Shown here: positions 1-7,682 of the stretch, in pieces
How the letters are laid out: the number at the start of each line of letters is the position of its first letter
Numbering within the stretch: the stretch's first letter is position 1
Source: an uncultured Stomatobaculum sp.
GTDB lineage: Bacteria > Bacillota > Clostridia > Lachnospirales > Lachnospiraceae
Reading direction: 5' to 3'
Assembly: GCF_937924975.1 (NCBI RefSeq)
Contig: NZ_CALEYG010000010.1
Location: 1 to 36,426 of the forward strand
Length of the DNA: 36,426 bases
Program-made: the position numbers and the translations under genes
The notes under the pieces: generated by a model
The model's database searches: none
Seen by the model: only the letters and a program-made list of their open reading frames with translations
Told to the model about the DNA's origin: nothing

Positions 1-828
1 GGGAGCAGCCGTCCCGGCCGCGGAAATTTCGGGACGCCGCGCGCGAAAGGCAGCTGCCGTCTCGGAAACTGTCTCGTAAAGCGGCAGGAACACTGCTTCT
101 TCCGCCTGTCCCGAAAAGGCGAACCGTGCGCTGCCGTCTGTGAGTTGCGAGGAGAGCTGCAGGCAGTCGGCGGAAGCAAGCTCTGTTTGCCTGAGGGCCG
201 CGGAGAGCGCGGCGGCATGTTGAGAGAAGTCAGGGAGATTGCCGGCTGCGAGTGCCGCGGTCGCGGCTTCCTTTTCGCGCCCGGCGTCCAGAAGGCTCTG
301 CTCCAGCCGGAAATACAGCGCCTCGCTCTCCGCGGCGTCTGCAAAGAGGAGAGACAGCGCGGTCACGGACGGGGACACATGCTCGGCGAAGGTAAGACCG
401 GGCCGATACTGCGTGAGCAGTGACACCGTGAGCGGCGCAGCGTCTCCCGGCTGTGTCTTCATGTAGTCGAGCATTTCCTGCTCCAGCCAGACCGCACCGC
501 CGTCGCCGAGAAAGCCGGTTTCGAGCGGACGTATGGTCGCTTCGAAAAAGGGATAGCGCCCGGCATCCTGCCGGTACGCCTGCACGGCGCGATCCAGTTC
601 GGCTGCGCATCGCTCGTCACCCGGGTAGCGGTAGGCGAGGATGCGGTAGCGCGCAAAGAGCGTGCGGTCATAGCGGGAAAGCAGGGAATCCACGGCAGCA
701 TTGGCGGCGAGAGCGGCATAGTAGCGGGTTCCCGCGGTTCGCGCGCTCTCGAGCAACGCACAGATGAGGGCGCAGCAGGAAGTCAGAACCAGCGCGAGAA
801 ACAGTGTGACCGAGCCGCGGAGCCGCAT
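1..828 (-). CDS. DUF5702-like Tad-locus membrane protein, 3' part off the left edge
   Basis: The frame is open from ATG 828-826 to the edge of the window, giving 276 codons and no stop, so the C-terminus is missing. The N-terminus (MRLRGSVTLFLALVLTSCCA) is a short basic stretch and one membrane helix, followed by a polar Ala-rich region. The pattern 'G-S-V-T-L-F-L-A-L-V' then 'ICALLESAR' resembles the start of DUF5702/TadG-like proteins, which sit at the end of Clostridial Tad pilus loci; minor-pilin-like or pilus-assembly roles are proposed for them. The start overlaps the stop of the upstream prepilin gene by one base (TGATG), which suggests translational coupling. Only the family-like N-terminus and the context support the call. 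The function is inferred. Confidence 0.7.
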   Translation of the reverse strand, partial: MRLRGSVTLFLALVLTSCCALICALLESARTAGTRYYAALAANAAVDSLLSRYDRTLFARYRILAYRYPGDERCAAELDRAVQAYRQDAGRYPFFEATIRPLETGFLGDGGAVWLEQEMLDYMKTQPGDAAPLTVSLLTQYRPGLTFAEHVSPSVTALSLLFADAAESEALYFRLEQSLLDAGREKEAATAALAAGNLPDFSQHAAALSAALRQTELASADCLQLSSQLTDGSARFAFSGQAEEAVFLPLYETVSETAAAFRARRPEISAAGTAAP

Positions 829-1001
829 CAGTAGACCTTGCCGGCCTGGTTATTAATCTCGCTAAAGGCGCGATTCAGGAGGGCAATGACCTGCCCCTTG
901 AAGAGCACCACCAGGGTCACGAGGACCACGAGAATCAGAATGAGCTCAATCGTGGAAAAACCGTCTTCCGAATCAAAAAATCCTGTCGCAAACCGTTTCA
1001 T
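828..1001 (-). CDS. Flp-like (type IVb) prepilin
   Basis: This is a 57-residue protein. A charged leader ending in '...SEDG' is followed by 'FSTIELILILVVLVTLVVLF'. This is a class III (prepilin) signal: cleavage would fall between Gly14 and Phe15, and the conserved Glu lies at +5 of the mature chain, followed by an uninterrupted hydrophobic helix. Such Flp1-like proteins form the pilus fibre in Tad systems. An AGGAGG ribosome site at 1013-1008 lies seven bases before the ATG and settles the start. The mature chain would be about 43 residues, typical of Flp pilins. It lies between the TadC-like gene and the DUF5702-like gene in the same operon. No prepilin peptidase is visible in the window. 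Confidence 0.85.
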   Translation of the reverse strand: MKRFATGFFDSEDGFSTIELILILVVLVTLVVLFKGQVIALLNRAFSEINNQAGKVY

Positions 1002-1022
1002 GACAAACCTCCTGAATTTGTT

Positions 1023-2264
1023 TTATGAGAAGCTGAAAAACGCGGGGACAACCATGACAATCATGACGACAAGAAGCATGAGAAAGAGCGGGAGCAGAAG
1101 CCTGGTTCCGGCTTCTTCGCCGAGACGCCGCGCCAGATTTTTTCGCTCCTCCCAGGCGAGAGTCATCTCGGCCGCAAGGATGGTGCGGAGGGCGGCGACG
1201 CCGGTTCTCTGGTTCTGCTCGAGCAGCGAGGCAAGCTTCATATATTGCCGGAGACCGCAGGCACGCCCGAAGGCGCGGTACATGCGGCTCTCGCTTTCGC
1301 CCGCGCGGAGCAGAAGCAGTGCTCCTTTGAGCTCTTCGTAGGCGGCGCGCGGCGCCGCTTTTTTCTGCTGTTCGGCGCTGTAATCCGCGGCAATCGAGAG
1401 CAGGGCGTTGCGGGCATTCATTCCTGCGCCGAGCAGCACGAGGAGCTTGGACACGAGCTCAGGGTAGTCGAGTAGGAGCTGCCGCTGCCGCAAAGCGGCG
1501 GCGTCCTCCCTGTCCTGCCGTTCTTTCAGGAGAAACAGCAACGCGGCGACAGCGCCGAGCAAAAGGAAGAGGCGCGCCTCGCTGCGTTTCTTTTCGCGAT
1601 AGCGGAGCGCATGTCCTTCGTATTCCCGGGGAAGGGAGAGTTCAGGTGCTGCAGACTGCCGACTGTCCTCCGCTTGCAGATAGGCGAGAAAATCTTTGGT
1701 GCGCTGCGCCGCCGGATCGATGGCAGGCGGCAGTATCGTGAGGGGCAACAGGAAGCGGAGTCCCTCGCGCGCCGGTGTATCGCGGAGCGTCACGGTGAGT
1801 GTGAGCTCTGCGGGCCTGGTCAGCGCGGCATTATTCACATTGCCGTAGCTGTCGAGCAGCGCGGGGTCGGAAGAGAGATAGCTCGCCGAGAGACCTTCTT
1901 CCGGGAAAAAGGCGGGGAAGTCGAGTCGGCCGCGGATTTCCGCGAGCGAGGTGTTGCCGTTTAAGACGACAAGCGGCAGCTTTTCCATGCAGCGGTCCGC
2001 GGCAGCCGCAAATTCGGCGTCCGTATAGCGACGCGCCTGTACGGGGAGGCAGAGTTCTGTCTCGCCGTCCCCGAGTCCCTCGACAACCAGATCATAGCGG
2101 TTGTCGGCACCGCCGTAGGAATTCCTGGGCAGGCGCGCGCCGGATTCGAGAGAACTTTGGGCAGAGTACCGCAAGGCGGCAAAGAGATAGAGAGCAAGCC
2201 CGGCGGCCAGACAGAGGCAGGGCGCGCGATAGCGCTTCAGCAGGGCGAAAAGTCGTTTTTGCAT
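1023..2264 (-). CDS. TadC-like type II secretion system F-domain protein with large extracytoplasmic insert
   Basis: The 413-residue protein is an inner-membrane platform component of the Tad pilus machine. The N-terminal helix (about residues 12-30) is followed by roughly 200 polar residues, then a second helix near 230-247. The C-terminal half contains the F-domain pattern 'LLLDYPELVSKLLVLLGAG' and a last hydrophobic segment 'LLLPLFLMLLVVMIVMVV'. T2SF/TadC proteins normally pair with TadB around the ATPase. The long segment between helices 1 and 2 is larger than in textbook TadC and would lie outside the membrane. The start follows a GGAG site, eight bases after the TadB-like stop. The next gene is the prepilin. 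Confidence 0.8.
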   Translation of the reverse strand: MQKRLFALLKRYRAPCLCLAAGLALYLFAALRYSAQSSLESGARLPRNSYGGADNRYDLVVEGLGDGETELCLPVQARRYTDAEFAAAADRCMEKLPLVVLNGNTSLAEIRGRLDFPAFFPEEGLSASYLSSDPALLDSYGNVNNAALTRPAELTLTVTLRDTPAREGLRFLLPLTILPPAIDPAAQRTKDFLAYLQAEDSRQSAAPELSLPREYEGHALRYREKKRSEARLFLLLGAVAALLFLLKERQDREDAAALRQRQLLLDYPELVSKLLVLLGAGMNARNALLSIAADYSAEQQKKAAPRAAYEELKGALLLLRAGESESRMYRAFGRACGLRQYMKLASLLEQNQRTGVAALRTILAAEMTLAWEERKNLARRLGEEAGTRLLLPLFLMLLVVMIVMVVPAFFSFS

Positions 2265-2272
2265 GACTGCTC

Positions 2273-3139
2273 CTAGAGGGAAACGGAAGAGATGCGCTGT
2301 GACAAGTAGAGCGCGAAGAGATAGGTCGCAAGGCAGAGGGTCATCACGAGATGTCCGAGCAGGGTCTCGTACATGACCCGGAAAAAACCGGGAGAAGAGA
2401 AGTCGACATAGAGAATCATGAAGAGCGGTACGAGGTTCATGACGCGCTGCTCAAAACGCCGGGCCGCAGTGAGAGTCAGGATTTCCTCTTTGATCTGGAT
2501 GCGGTCGCCGATCACCTCGCTGGTGCGGCGCAGGATTCCGGCGAGATCGCCGCCGGACTTTCTCGCGATGCGGAGCACCCGGGCAAAGGTCTTGATGTCA
2601 TCGAGGCCGCTGCGCCTTGCAAAGTCATCGACCGCCTGCTCCGGCGGAATGTTCATCCCGATTTGCCGCAGTAAATAAGAAAATTCGCGGACGATGAGTG
2701 CGTTTTGTCCGTAGAGGACGCTGAGTTCGCCGAGGCTCTCGCGGAGTGCGTTCTCGAGGGAATAGCCTGCGCTCAGCGAGGAGGCGAGCAGAGAGAGCGC
2801 TTCGCGGAAGGCGAGCAGGAGTTGTCGCCGCCGCATAGCGGCGAGCGTCTTTCGCTGTGTGAAGGGAAAGAGAAAAGCGAGGGGAAGCAGGAAGAGAAAA
2901 AAGAGGAGGCTCCGGTAAAAGACAAAGGTGAAGAGGCCTGTGATGAGAAGGGAGCGGAACAGAAGCCGGAGATACTCTCTCGGGGATAGGGTGTAGTGCT
3001 CATAGGACGAGACCGGCAGCGTCGAGCTTTCCGCGGCGCTTGAGAGTTCCGACCGCGCGGAGTTCTCCCTGCACCCGGAAGCCGTCCTGTTCTTTTTCCT
3101 CCTGAAAGGCAAAGAGATCGTGCAGTGAAATTTCGCCAT
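2273..3139 (-). CDS. TadB-like type II secretion system F-domain protein (start uncertain)
   Basis: The core (from about 3006 downwards) has a hydrophobic block 'RSLLITGLFTFVFYRSLLFF' and then the T2SF/TadB pattern, including 'LLLAFREALSLLASSLSAGY', 'DDFARRSGLDDIKTFARVL' and 'SGGDLAGILRRTSEVI'. It ends with two hydrophobic helices. It is the membrane partner of the CpaF ATPase encoded just upstream. The start is a problem: no ATG, GTG or TTG lies near the expected N-terminus ('YEHYTLSPREY'). The coordinates use the first in-frame ATG (3139-3137), which overlaps cpaF by 140 bases. An ATG at 3003-3001 overlaps the cpaF stop in the usual ATGA manner but is in another frame. A one-base change in the C-run at 2985-2982 would join it. 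The identity is firm and the start is not. Confidence 0.75.
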   Translation of the reverse strand: MAKFHCTISLPFRRKKNRTASGCRENSARSELSSAAESSTLPVSSYEHYTLSPREYLRLLFRSLLITGLFTFVFYRSLLFFLFLLPLAFLFPFTQRKTLAAMRRRQLLLAFREALSLLASSLSAGYSLENALRESLGELSVLYGQNALIVREFSYLLRQIGMNIPPEQAVDDFARRSGLDDIKTFARVLRIARKSGGDLAGILRRTSEVIGDRIQIKEEILTLTAARRFEQRVMNLVPLFMILYVDFSSPGFFRVMYETLLGHLVMTLCLATYLFALYLSQRISSVSL

Positions 3140-4220
3140 GTGAGACACCCCCGATTTCTGTGATGGAAAGCACGCGGCGACTCCGGTCGCGGAGTCGGCC
3201 GAGGTGCACAATGAGATCCAGTGCGCTTGCAATTTGCCGCTGAATCGCAGCGAGCGGGAGATTGGCGCCGCCGAGTGCCATAGTCTCGAGACGTGTCAGC
3301 ATATCGGCGGCCGAATTGGCATGACCGGTCGAGAGTGAGCCGTCGTGGCCGGTATTCATCGCCTGTAGCATATCGAGAGCCTCGGCGCCGCGCACTTCGC
3401 CGACAATGATGCGGTCGGGGTTCATGCGGAGACTGGCGCGAATCAGGTCGGCAATGCGGATTTGTCCCTCTCCTTCGGCATTCCGGTTGCGGGTTTCGAG
3501 GCGCACCAGATTTTCGATGTGGAGGAGTTGAAGCTCCGCGGAATCCTCAATCGTGATGACGCGTTCGGTTTTCGGAATAAAAGCGGAGAGAGCATTTAAA
3601 AAGGTCGTCTTGCCGGAATTGGTACCGCCGCTGATGAAGATGTTATACCCGGCTGCGACCGCTTTTTTCAGAAAGGCGGCGGCCTCGGCTGTCAGTGTCC
3701 CGAAACCGATCAGTGTTTCCATCGTGATGGGCTCGGGAAATTTTCGAATGGTGACAGCGGGACCGCCGAGGGAGATCGGCGGCAGCACGATGTGAACCCG
3801 GCTGCCGTCGGGGAGGCGCGCATCCGCAATGGGGGTCGAGACATTGACGCTGCGGTTTACGCGGCTCACAATGCGCTGAATCATATCCTCCAACTGCTCT
3901 TCGCTTGAAAAATGCAGGTCGCAGCGCTCCACCTTGCCGCGCCGCTCCACAAAAATCCGGTCCTTGCCGTTCACCATGATTTCTGTGACCTCTTTTTGAT
4001 CGAGGAGTTCCTGGAGTATGTCCAGCCTGCGAAAGGAATTGAAAAGAGAGTTGCGGAGATACAGCCGGTCACTGACAGAGAGCAACTGAGTGGCGCAGAG
4101 CTGCGAAATCGCCGCATCAATCTCTGCGAAGAGCGCGGCATCACCCGCATCCTGCATGGCACAAACCGTTTCAGACAGCTGTTCCCGAAGCGAAGCGTAG
4201 AATACTTCCAAGGACTTCAT
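3000..4220 (-). CDS. cpaF: CpaF/TadA-type pilus assembly ATPase
   Basis: The 406-residue cytoplasmic ATPase powers Tad/Flp pilus extension. Visible motifs are Walker A 'SGGTNSGKTT' (Lys204), an acidic box 'ITIEDSAEL', Walker B region 'RIIVGEVRG' (about 270-278) and a His box 'TGHDGSLSTGHANS' (His300). 'EIMVNGKDRIFVERRGK' near 80-97 is the N-terminal motif common to CpaF/TadA. I chose the start at ATG 4220 because a GGAGAG site lies just upstream and the family N-terminus fits; extending upstream would run into AT-rich leader. It is the first gene of the leftward operon. The stop overlaps an out-of-frame ATG and the TadB-like reading frame. Confidence 0.92.
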   Translation of the reverse strand: MKSLEVFYASLREQLSETVCAMQDAGDAALFAEIDAAISQLCATQLLSVSDRLYLRNSLFNSFRRLDILQELLDQKEVTEIMVNGKDRIFVERRGKVERCDLHFSSEEQLEDMIQRIVSRVNRSVNVSTPIADARLPDGSRVHIVLPPISLGGPAVTIRKFPEPITMETLIGFGTLTAEAAAFLKKAVAAGYNIFISGGTNSGKTTFLNALSAFIPKTERVITIEDSAELQLLHIENLVRLETRNRNAEGEGQIRIADLIRASLRMNPDRIIVGEVRGAEALDMLQAMNTGHDGSLSTGHANSAADMLTRLETMALGGANLPLAAIQRQIASALDLIVHLGRLRDRSRRVLSITEIGGVSHGEISLHDLFAFQEEKEQDGFRVQGELRAVGTLKRRGKLDAAGLVL

Positions 4221-4400
4221 GGGCTCTCCTTTCGTCGTACATATATAAGGACGGTCAAAACGGGAAAAAGGTTCGAAGATTTTCAAAAAAATTTTGTTTT
4301 TTTTCGATGCGACAGGAAAGCGGTGAAAGGGGGCGTTACAACCGGTGAGACGGCAGGCGGAAAAGTGCATAGGCAGGTGCGCGGGGGGACTTCTGCGGAA

Positions 4401-4430
4401 TTGGACAAAAAAAGCGCGGTGCTGTAAAGT
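4401..4430 (+). promoter_or_regulatory. Candidate promoter of the HIT-rhomboid pair
   Basis: TTGGAC (4401-4406) and TAAAGT (4425-4430) are 18 bases apart and lie 43 bases before the HIT start. The match to the sigma-A consensus is moderate. The divergent gap 4221-4473 also holds an AT-rich stretch with TATATA near 4240 that could serve the leftward pilus operon, but I see no convincing -35 for it. Confidence 0.4.
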
Positions 4431-4473
4431 AAAGACAGCACTGCGCGTTACAGACAGGAAGAGGAGGCTTGAG

Positions 4474-4890
4474 ATGAGAAAAGACGACTGTATTTTTTGC
4501 AAGATTGCGAACGGCGAAATTCCGTCGACGGAGATCTGTGAGAACGAGGGTTACCGCGTGATTCTGGACCTCGGTCCCGCATCGAAGGGACACGCGCTGG
4601 TGTTGCCGAAAGAACATTACGACAACATCACGGAGATGCCGGAACAGGCAATCGGCGAGGCATTTTCGCTCGCGGGCAAGGTCGGCAAGGCGATGCAGCG
4701 GGGTCTCGGCGCAGCGGGGTTTAACCTTGTCCAGAACAACGGCACGGCGGCCGGTCAGACGGTATTTCACTTCCACATCCACATTATCCCGCGCTATGAG
4801 AACGGCCCGGAGATGGTTGCGTGGACCCCGGGCAAGGCAGAACCGGAGGAACTGAAGGCAACTGCCGAGAGCATACGCAAGGCGCTTTGA
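4474..4890 (+). CDS. HIT family (histidine triad) nucleotide-binding hydrolase
   Basis: The 138-residue protein has the zinc-type N-terminal Cys pair 'CIFCKI', the family segment 'GHALVLPKEHYDNI' and the catalytic triad 'HFHIHIIP' near residue 96. HIT proteins of this branch (Hint-like) hydrolyse adenosine phosphoramidates and related nucleotides in the cytoplasm. The length is normal for Hint proteins. The start at 4474 is set by a GAGGAGG site six bases upstream; an in-frame extension upstream lacks homology. It is four bases upstream of the rhomboid gene, so the two are probably co-transcribed. The physiological substrate cannot be told from the sequence. Confidence 0.93.
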   Translation: MRKDDCIFCKIANGEIPSTEICENEGYRVILDLGPASKGHALVLPKEHYDNITEMPEQAIGEAFSLAGKVGKAMQRGLGAAGFNLVQNNGTAAGQTVFHFHIHIIPRYENGPEMVAWTPGKAEPEELKATAESIRKAL

Positions 4891-4894
4891 AACC

Positions 4895-5509
4895 ATGTAC
4901 GGGAAAAGACGAAATGCGCCGGTTACGGATTTCCTGATTCTCGTGAATATACTGGTGTTCCTCTATGTGGCGCTGCGCGGCGGCATGCGGGACGATGAGG
5001 TTTTGCTTCGCTGCGGCGCAAGCTATACGCCCTATGTTCTGGAGCGGCGGGAGTACTGGAGATTGCTCACGGCGGCCTTTTTGCACTTCGGCATACGGCA
5101 TCTCGGGAACAATATGTTTGTTCTCTTTGTGACCGGCGATAGTCTGGAGCACGCGCTGGGACATGTGAAATACCTGATCTTTTACCTCTTTTCGGCTGTC
5201 GGCGCCTCGGCCGCTTCCCTTGCGGTCGAGGTAGCTATGGGACAGAAGGTTCTCAGCGCGGGTGCCTCGGGCGTGGTTTTCGCCGTGCTCGGCGGCTTGA
5301 TCTGGGTGCTCATCAGAAACCGCGGTCGCTTTGAGGAGTTCCGCATCCGCAACCTTCTTTTTTTCTCGGGCATCATGCTGCTGAGCGGCTTCTTCACCGA
5401 GGGGGTTGACAACGCGGCGCATGCGGGCGGTCTGCTGGTCGGTTTTCTGCTCGCGGTCGTGCTTTACCGGCGACCGGCAGTCACGCTGTTCAGCACGGAC
5501 ATGACCTGA
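4895..5509 (+). CDS. Rhomboid family intramembrane serine protease
   Basis: The 204-residue integral membrane protein has about six hydrophobic segments. It carries the rhomboid signature: 'FLHFGIRHLGNNMF' in the second helix region, the catalytic serine in 'GASGVVFAVLGG', and the catalytic histidine in 'NAAHAGGLLVGFLL'. Rhomboids cleave substrates within or near the membrane. The gene starts four bases after the HIT stop. Its last 46 bases overlap the 3' end of murG on the opposite strand, a tail-to-tail arrangement. The substrate is unknown. Confidence 0.92.
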   Translation: MYGKRRNAPVTDFLILVNILVFLYVALRGGMRDDEVLLRCGASYTPYVLERREYWRLLTAAFLHFGIRHLGNNMFVLFVTGDSLEHALGHVKYLIFYLFSAVGASAASLAVEVAMGQKVLSAGASGVVFAVLGGLIWVLIRNRGRFEEFRIRNLLFFSGIMLLSGFFTEGVDNAAHAGGLLVGFLLAVVLYRRPAVTLFSTDMT

Positions 5510-6537
5510 GCCACGCCATTGGCGCTGCCGCCCGCTTCCATCGCGGCGAGGTAGCGCGCGCGGTCGGCGTAGGTCTCCCGTACGGCGGCGAGTAAAGTAT
5601 CGCGCGACAGGGCTTCTTCCTCAAGAACACGGGAGTAGCCCTGTTTTTCGTAGGAGCGGGCATTCAAAATCTGGTCGCCGCGGCTCGCTTTCGCGGAGAG
5701 CGGAATCAGGACATTGGGCTTCCGGAGCGCGAGAATTTCGCAGATTGCGTTGGCGCCGGCGCGGCTCACCATGATGTCGGCGAGCGCAAAGTAGTCCTTC
5801 AGCTCCTCGGAGACATACTCAAACTGGCGGTAGCCCGGGGTGTCGGAAAGCGCCGGGTCCAGGTTATTTTTGCCCGCGATGTGCAGCACCTGAAAGTCCT
5901 TCAGAAGGTCCGGCAGAGCGTCGCGGACGGCGGCATTGACCGCGCGGGAACCGAGACTGCCGCCAATCACGAGAAGCACCGGGCGCGAATCGGAGAAGCC
6001 GGTCAGCGCGAGGGCGGTCTCCCGGTTGCCGGAGAGGAGCTCGGCGCGAATCGGAGAGCCGGTCAGCACGGCCTTGTCTTTCGGGAGGAGCGAGAGCGTC
6101 TCGGGGAAGTTACAGCAGATTTTGGTCGCTGCGCTGTAGGAAAGACGGTTTGCGAGACCGGGTGTCATATCCGACTCGTGAATCACGGCGGGAATGCCGA
6201 GGCGCTTTGCGGCGCGCACCACGGGCACGGCGACATAGCCGCCCTTCGAAAAGATGAGATCCGGCCGGAAGTCTCTGAGAATGGCCTTGGCCTCGCCGTA
6301 TCCTTTCAGAACCCGGAAGGGGTCGGTGAAGTTTTTCCAGTCGAAATAGCGGCGCAGTTTTCCCGAGGAAATGCCGCGGTAGGGCGTGCCGGTCGCTTCG
6401 ATTAATTTGCGCTCCATGCCCTCGTAGGAGCCGATGTAGAGGACTTCATAGCCCGCCTCGCGGAGAGCCGGGAGCAGGGCAATATTCGGCGTGACATGAC
6501 CTGCGGTTCCGCCGCCGGTCAGAACGATTTTTTTCAT
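5464..6537 (-). CDS. murG: MurG: UDP-GlcNAc transferase of peptidoglycan lipid II synthesis
   Basis: The 357-residue protein has the expected length and motifs: 'GGGTAGHVTPN' at residues 8-18, the central 'FSKGGYVAVPVV' block, 'VIGGSLGSRAVN' and the donor-binding 'SRAGANAICEILALRKPNVLIPL'-type segment (shortened here in sense to SRAGANAICEI and its Pro-rich follow-on). MurG adds GlcNAc to lipid I at the inner face of the membrane to make lipid II. A GGAGAGG site precedes the ATG. The gene stands alone, away from other division/cell-wall genes, and has its own promoter. Its 3' end overlaps the rhomboid gene head-on. Confidence 0.96.
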   Translation of the reverse strand: MKKIVLTGGGTAGHVTPNIALLPALREAGYEVLYIGSYEGMERKLIEATGTPYRGISSGKLRRYFDWKNFTDPFRVLKGYGEAKAILRDFRPDLIFSKGGYVAVPVVRAAKRLGIPAVIHESDMTPGLANRLSYSAATKICCNFPETLSLLPKDKAVLTGSPIRAELLSGNRETALALTGFSDSRPVLLVIGGSLGSRAVNAAVRDALPDLLKDFQVLHIAGKNNLDPALSDTPGYRQFEYVSEELKDYFALADIMVSRAGANAICEILALRKPNVLIPLSAKASRGDQILNARSYEKQGYSRVLEEEALSRDTLLAAVRETYADRARYLAAMEAGGSANGVAQVMSVLNSVTAGRR

Positions 6538-6584
6538 TTACGAACCTCTCCTTACAGGGTAAGATGAAGAAAACTATGTCTTGT

Positions 6585-6613
6585 ATTCTACTCTGCGGAG
6601 GGCATTATCTCAA
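6585..6613 (-). promoter_or_regulatory. Promoter of murG
   Basis: On the minus strand TTGAGA (6613-6608) and TAGAAT (6590-6585) are exactly 17 bases apart, about 48 bases before the murG start. This is a good sigma-A match. The -35 lies just before the ribosome site of the divergent mtnN gene, so the two genes share a 94-base control region. I see no equally clear promoter for mtnN. Confidence 0.6.
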
Positions 6614-6631
6614 GGCGACAAAGGAGGCAAT

Positions 6632-7327
6632 ATGACAATCGGTATGATCGGAGCCATGGAAGAAGAAGTGGAGGGGCTCGCCGAAAAGCTCGAGGAGAAA
6701 CAGGAGGAAGTCTGTGCGGGTATGCGCTTTCTGACCGGAAGAATTGCGGGCAAGGAAGTTGCGCTGGTCTGCTCCGGCATCGGCAAGGTCAATGCGGCGG
6801 TTGCCGCGAGTATTTTGGCGGAGCGCTTTCATGTGGACTGTATTCTGAACACGGGAATTGCGGGCGGCATTGCGCCGGAAGTGAAGCTCGGTGACATTGT
6901 GCTCTCGACGGATTGCCTGGAGCATGACTTTGATGTCACGGCGTTCGGCTATGAGAAGGGCGTGATTCCGAGAATGAAAACGAGCACGTTTCCGGCGGAT
7001 CAAAAACTTTTGGAACTCGCAAAGTCCTGTGAAGAAGAACTCGCTTCCGGCGTCACGCTCCACACGGGGCGCGTGGTGTCCGGCGACCTCTTTGTCGCGA
7101 GCCGGGAAAAGAAGGAAGAGCTGTACCGCGACTTTCACGGCAGCTGCTGTGAGATGGAGGGCGCCGCGATTGCGCACACGGCCTATCTCTACGGCTTGCC
7201 CTATCTCGTAATCCGCGCAATCTCCGACCAGGCGGACATGAAAGCGGCGGAAAATTACCCGGCCTTTACGGAGCAGGCGATTCGGAACTTTTTAGCCCTC
7301 ACGCTCCGCATGCTCGAAGTGCTCTGA
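6632..7327 (+). CDS. mtnN: 5'-methylthioadenosine/S-adenosylhomocysteine nucleosidase
   Basis: The 231-residue enzyme removes adenine from methylthioadenosine and S-adenosylhomocysteine. It serves methionine salvage and the activated-methyl cycle and is the route to the AI-2 precursor. It starts with 'MTIGMIGAMEEEV', containing the catalytic Glu12. 'NTGIAGGI' and 'SGDLFV' follow, then the substrate/catalytic region 'EMEGAAIAHTAYLYG' and 'RAISDQAD', whose Asp is the general acid. The start is set by AAGGAGG seven bases upstream. The length matches the family. The gene is divergent from murG and convergent with the small gene that follows, with only two bases between stops. Confidence 0.95.
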   Translation: MTIGMIGAMEEEVEGLAEKLEEKQEEVCAGMRFLTGRIAGKEVALVCSGIGKVNAAVAASILAERFHVDCILNTGIAGGIAPEVKLGDIVLSTDCLEHDFDVTAFGYEKGVIPRMKTSTFPADQKLLELAKSCEEELASGVTLHTGRVVSGDLFVASREKKEELYRDFHGSCCEMEGAAIAHTAYLYGLPYLVIRAISDQADMKAAENYPAFTEQAIRNFLALTLRMLEVL

Positions 7328-7329
7328 GC

Positions 7330-7596
7330 TCACTCCTCAAGGACTTCGATTTCCAGATAGTCGAAGGGCAGGGCTTCCAGAAAGTTGTCGGCGGTAAAGC
7401 GCGTGCGCGCGCGCCGCTGAAAGTCCCGGATGTTTTTTTCGAGCCAGAGAGGGGACGGCAGGTCAAATTCCGTTGCGAGACCCCTCACGGCGCCGAGCAC
7501 TTTCTCGGTGCGACTTTTCTCGGTGCTCTCATCGCTGATGACAGCGCTGCATATGATTTTAGTGTGCCGGACACATTTTCCGGAGAGACGAAACAT
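7330..7596 (-). CDS. Small conserved Clostridial protein of unknown function
   Basis: The 88-residue soluble acidic/basic mixed protein has a C-terminal half reading 'ATEFDLPSPLWLEKNIRDF', then 'RTRFTADNFLEALPFDYLEIEVLEE'. I recognise this pattern from small uncharacterised proteins in Lachnospiraceae, in which 'DL..P.WL..NI..F' and 'TRF..DNF....DFDYLEI' recur, but no function is known to me. It has a clear GGAGG site seven bases upstream of ATG 7596. A weak promoter (TTGCAT at 7657-7652, TACCAT at 7634-7629, 17-base spacing) lies before it. It is convergent with mtnN. Confidence 0.75.
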   Translation of the reverse strand: MFRLSGKCVRHTKIICSAVISDESTEKSRTEKVLGAVRGLATEFDLPSPLWLEKNIRDFQRRARTRFTADNFLEALPFDYLEIEVLEE

Positions 7597-7628
7597 AGGA
7601 GTACCTCCGCGGTTGCGAATTTTTTTCT

Positions 7629-7657
7629 ATGGTAGCGGAAGCGCCGGAGAAATGCAA
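7629..7657 (-). promoter_or_regulatory. Weak candidate promoter of the small 88-residue gene
   Basis: TTGCAT and TACCAT on the minus strand have a 17-base spacer and sit 33 bases before the ATG at 7596. The -10 matches four of six consensus bases only. It overlaps the region upstream of the divergent coiled-coil gene. Confidence 0.3.
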
Positions 7658-7682
7658 TGCGGCAGGGAGAAAGGAGTTTTGG

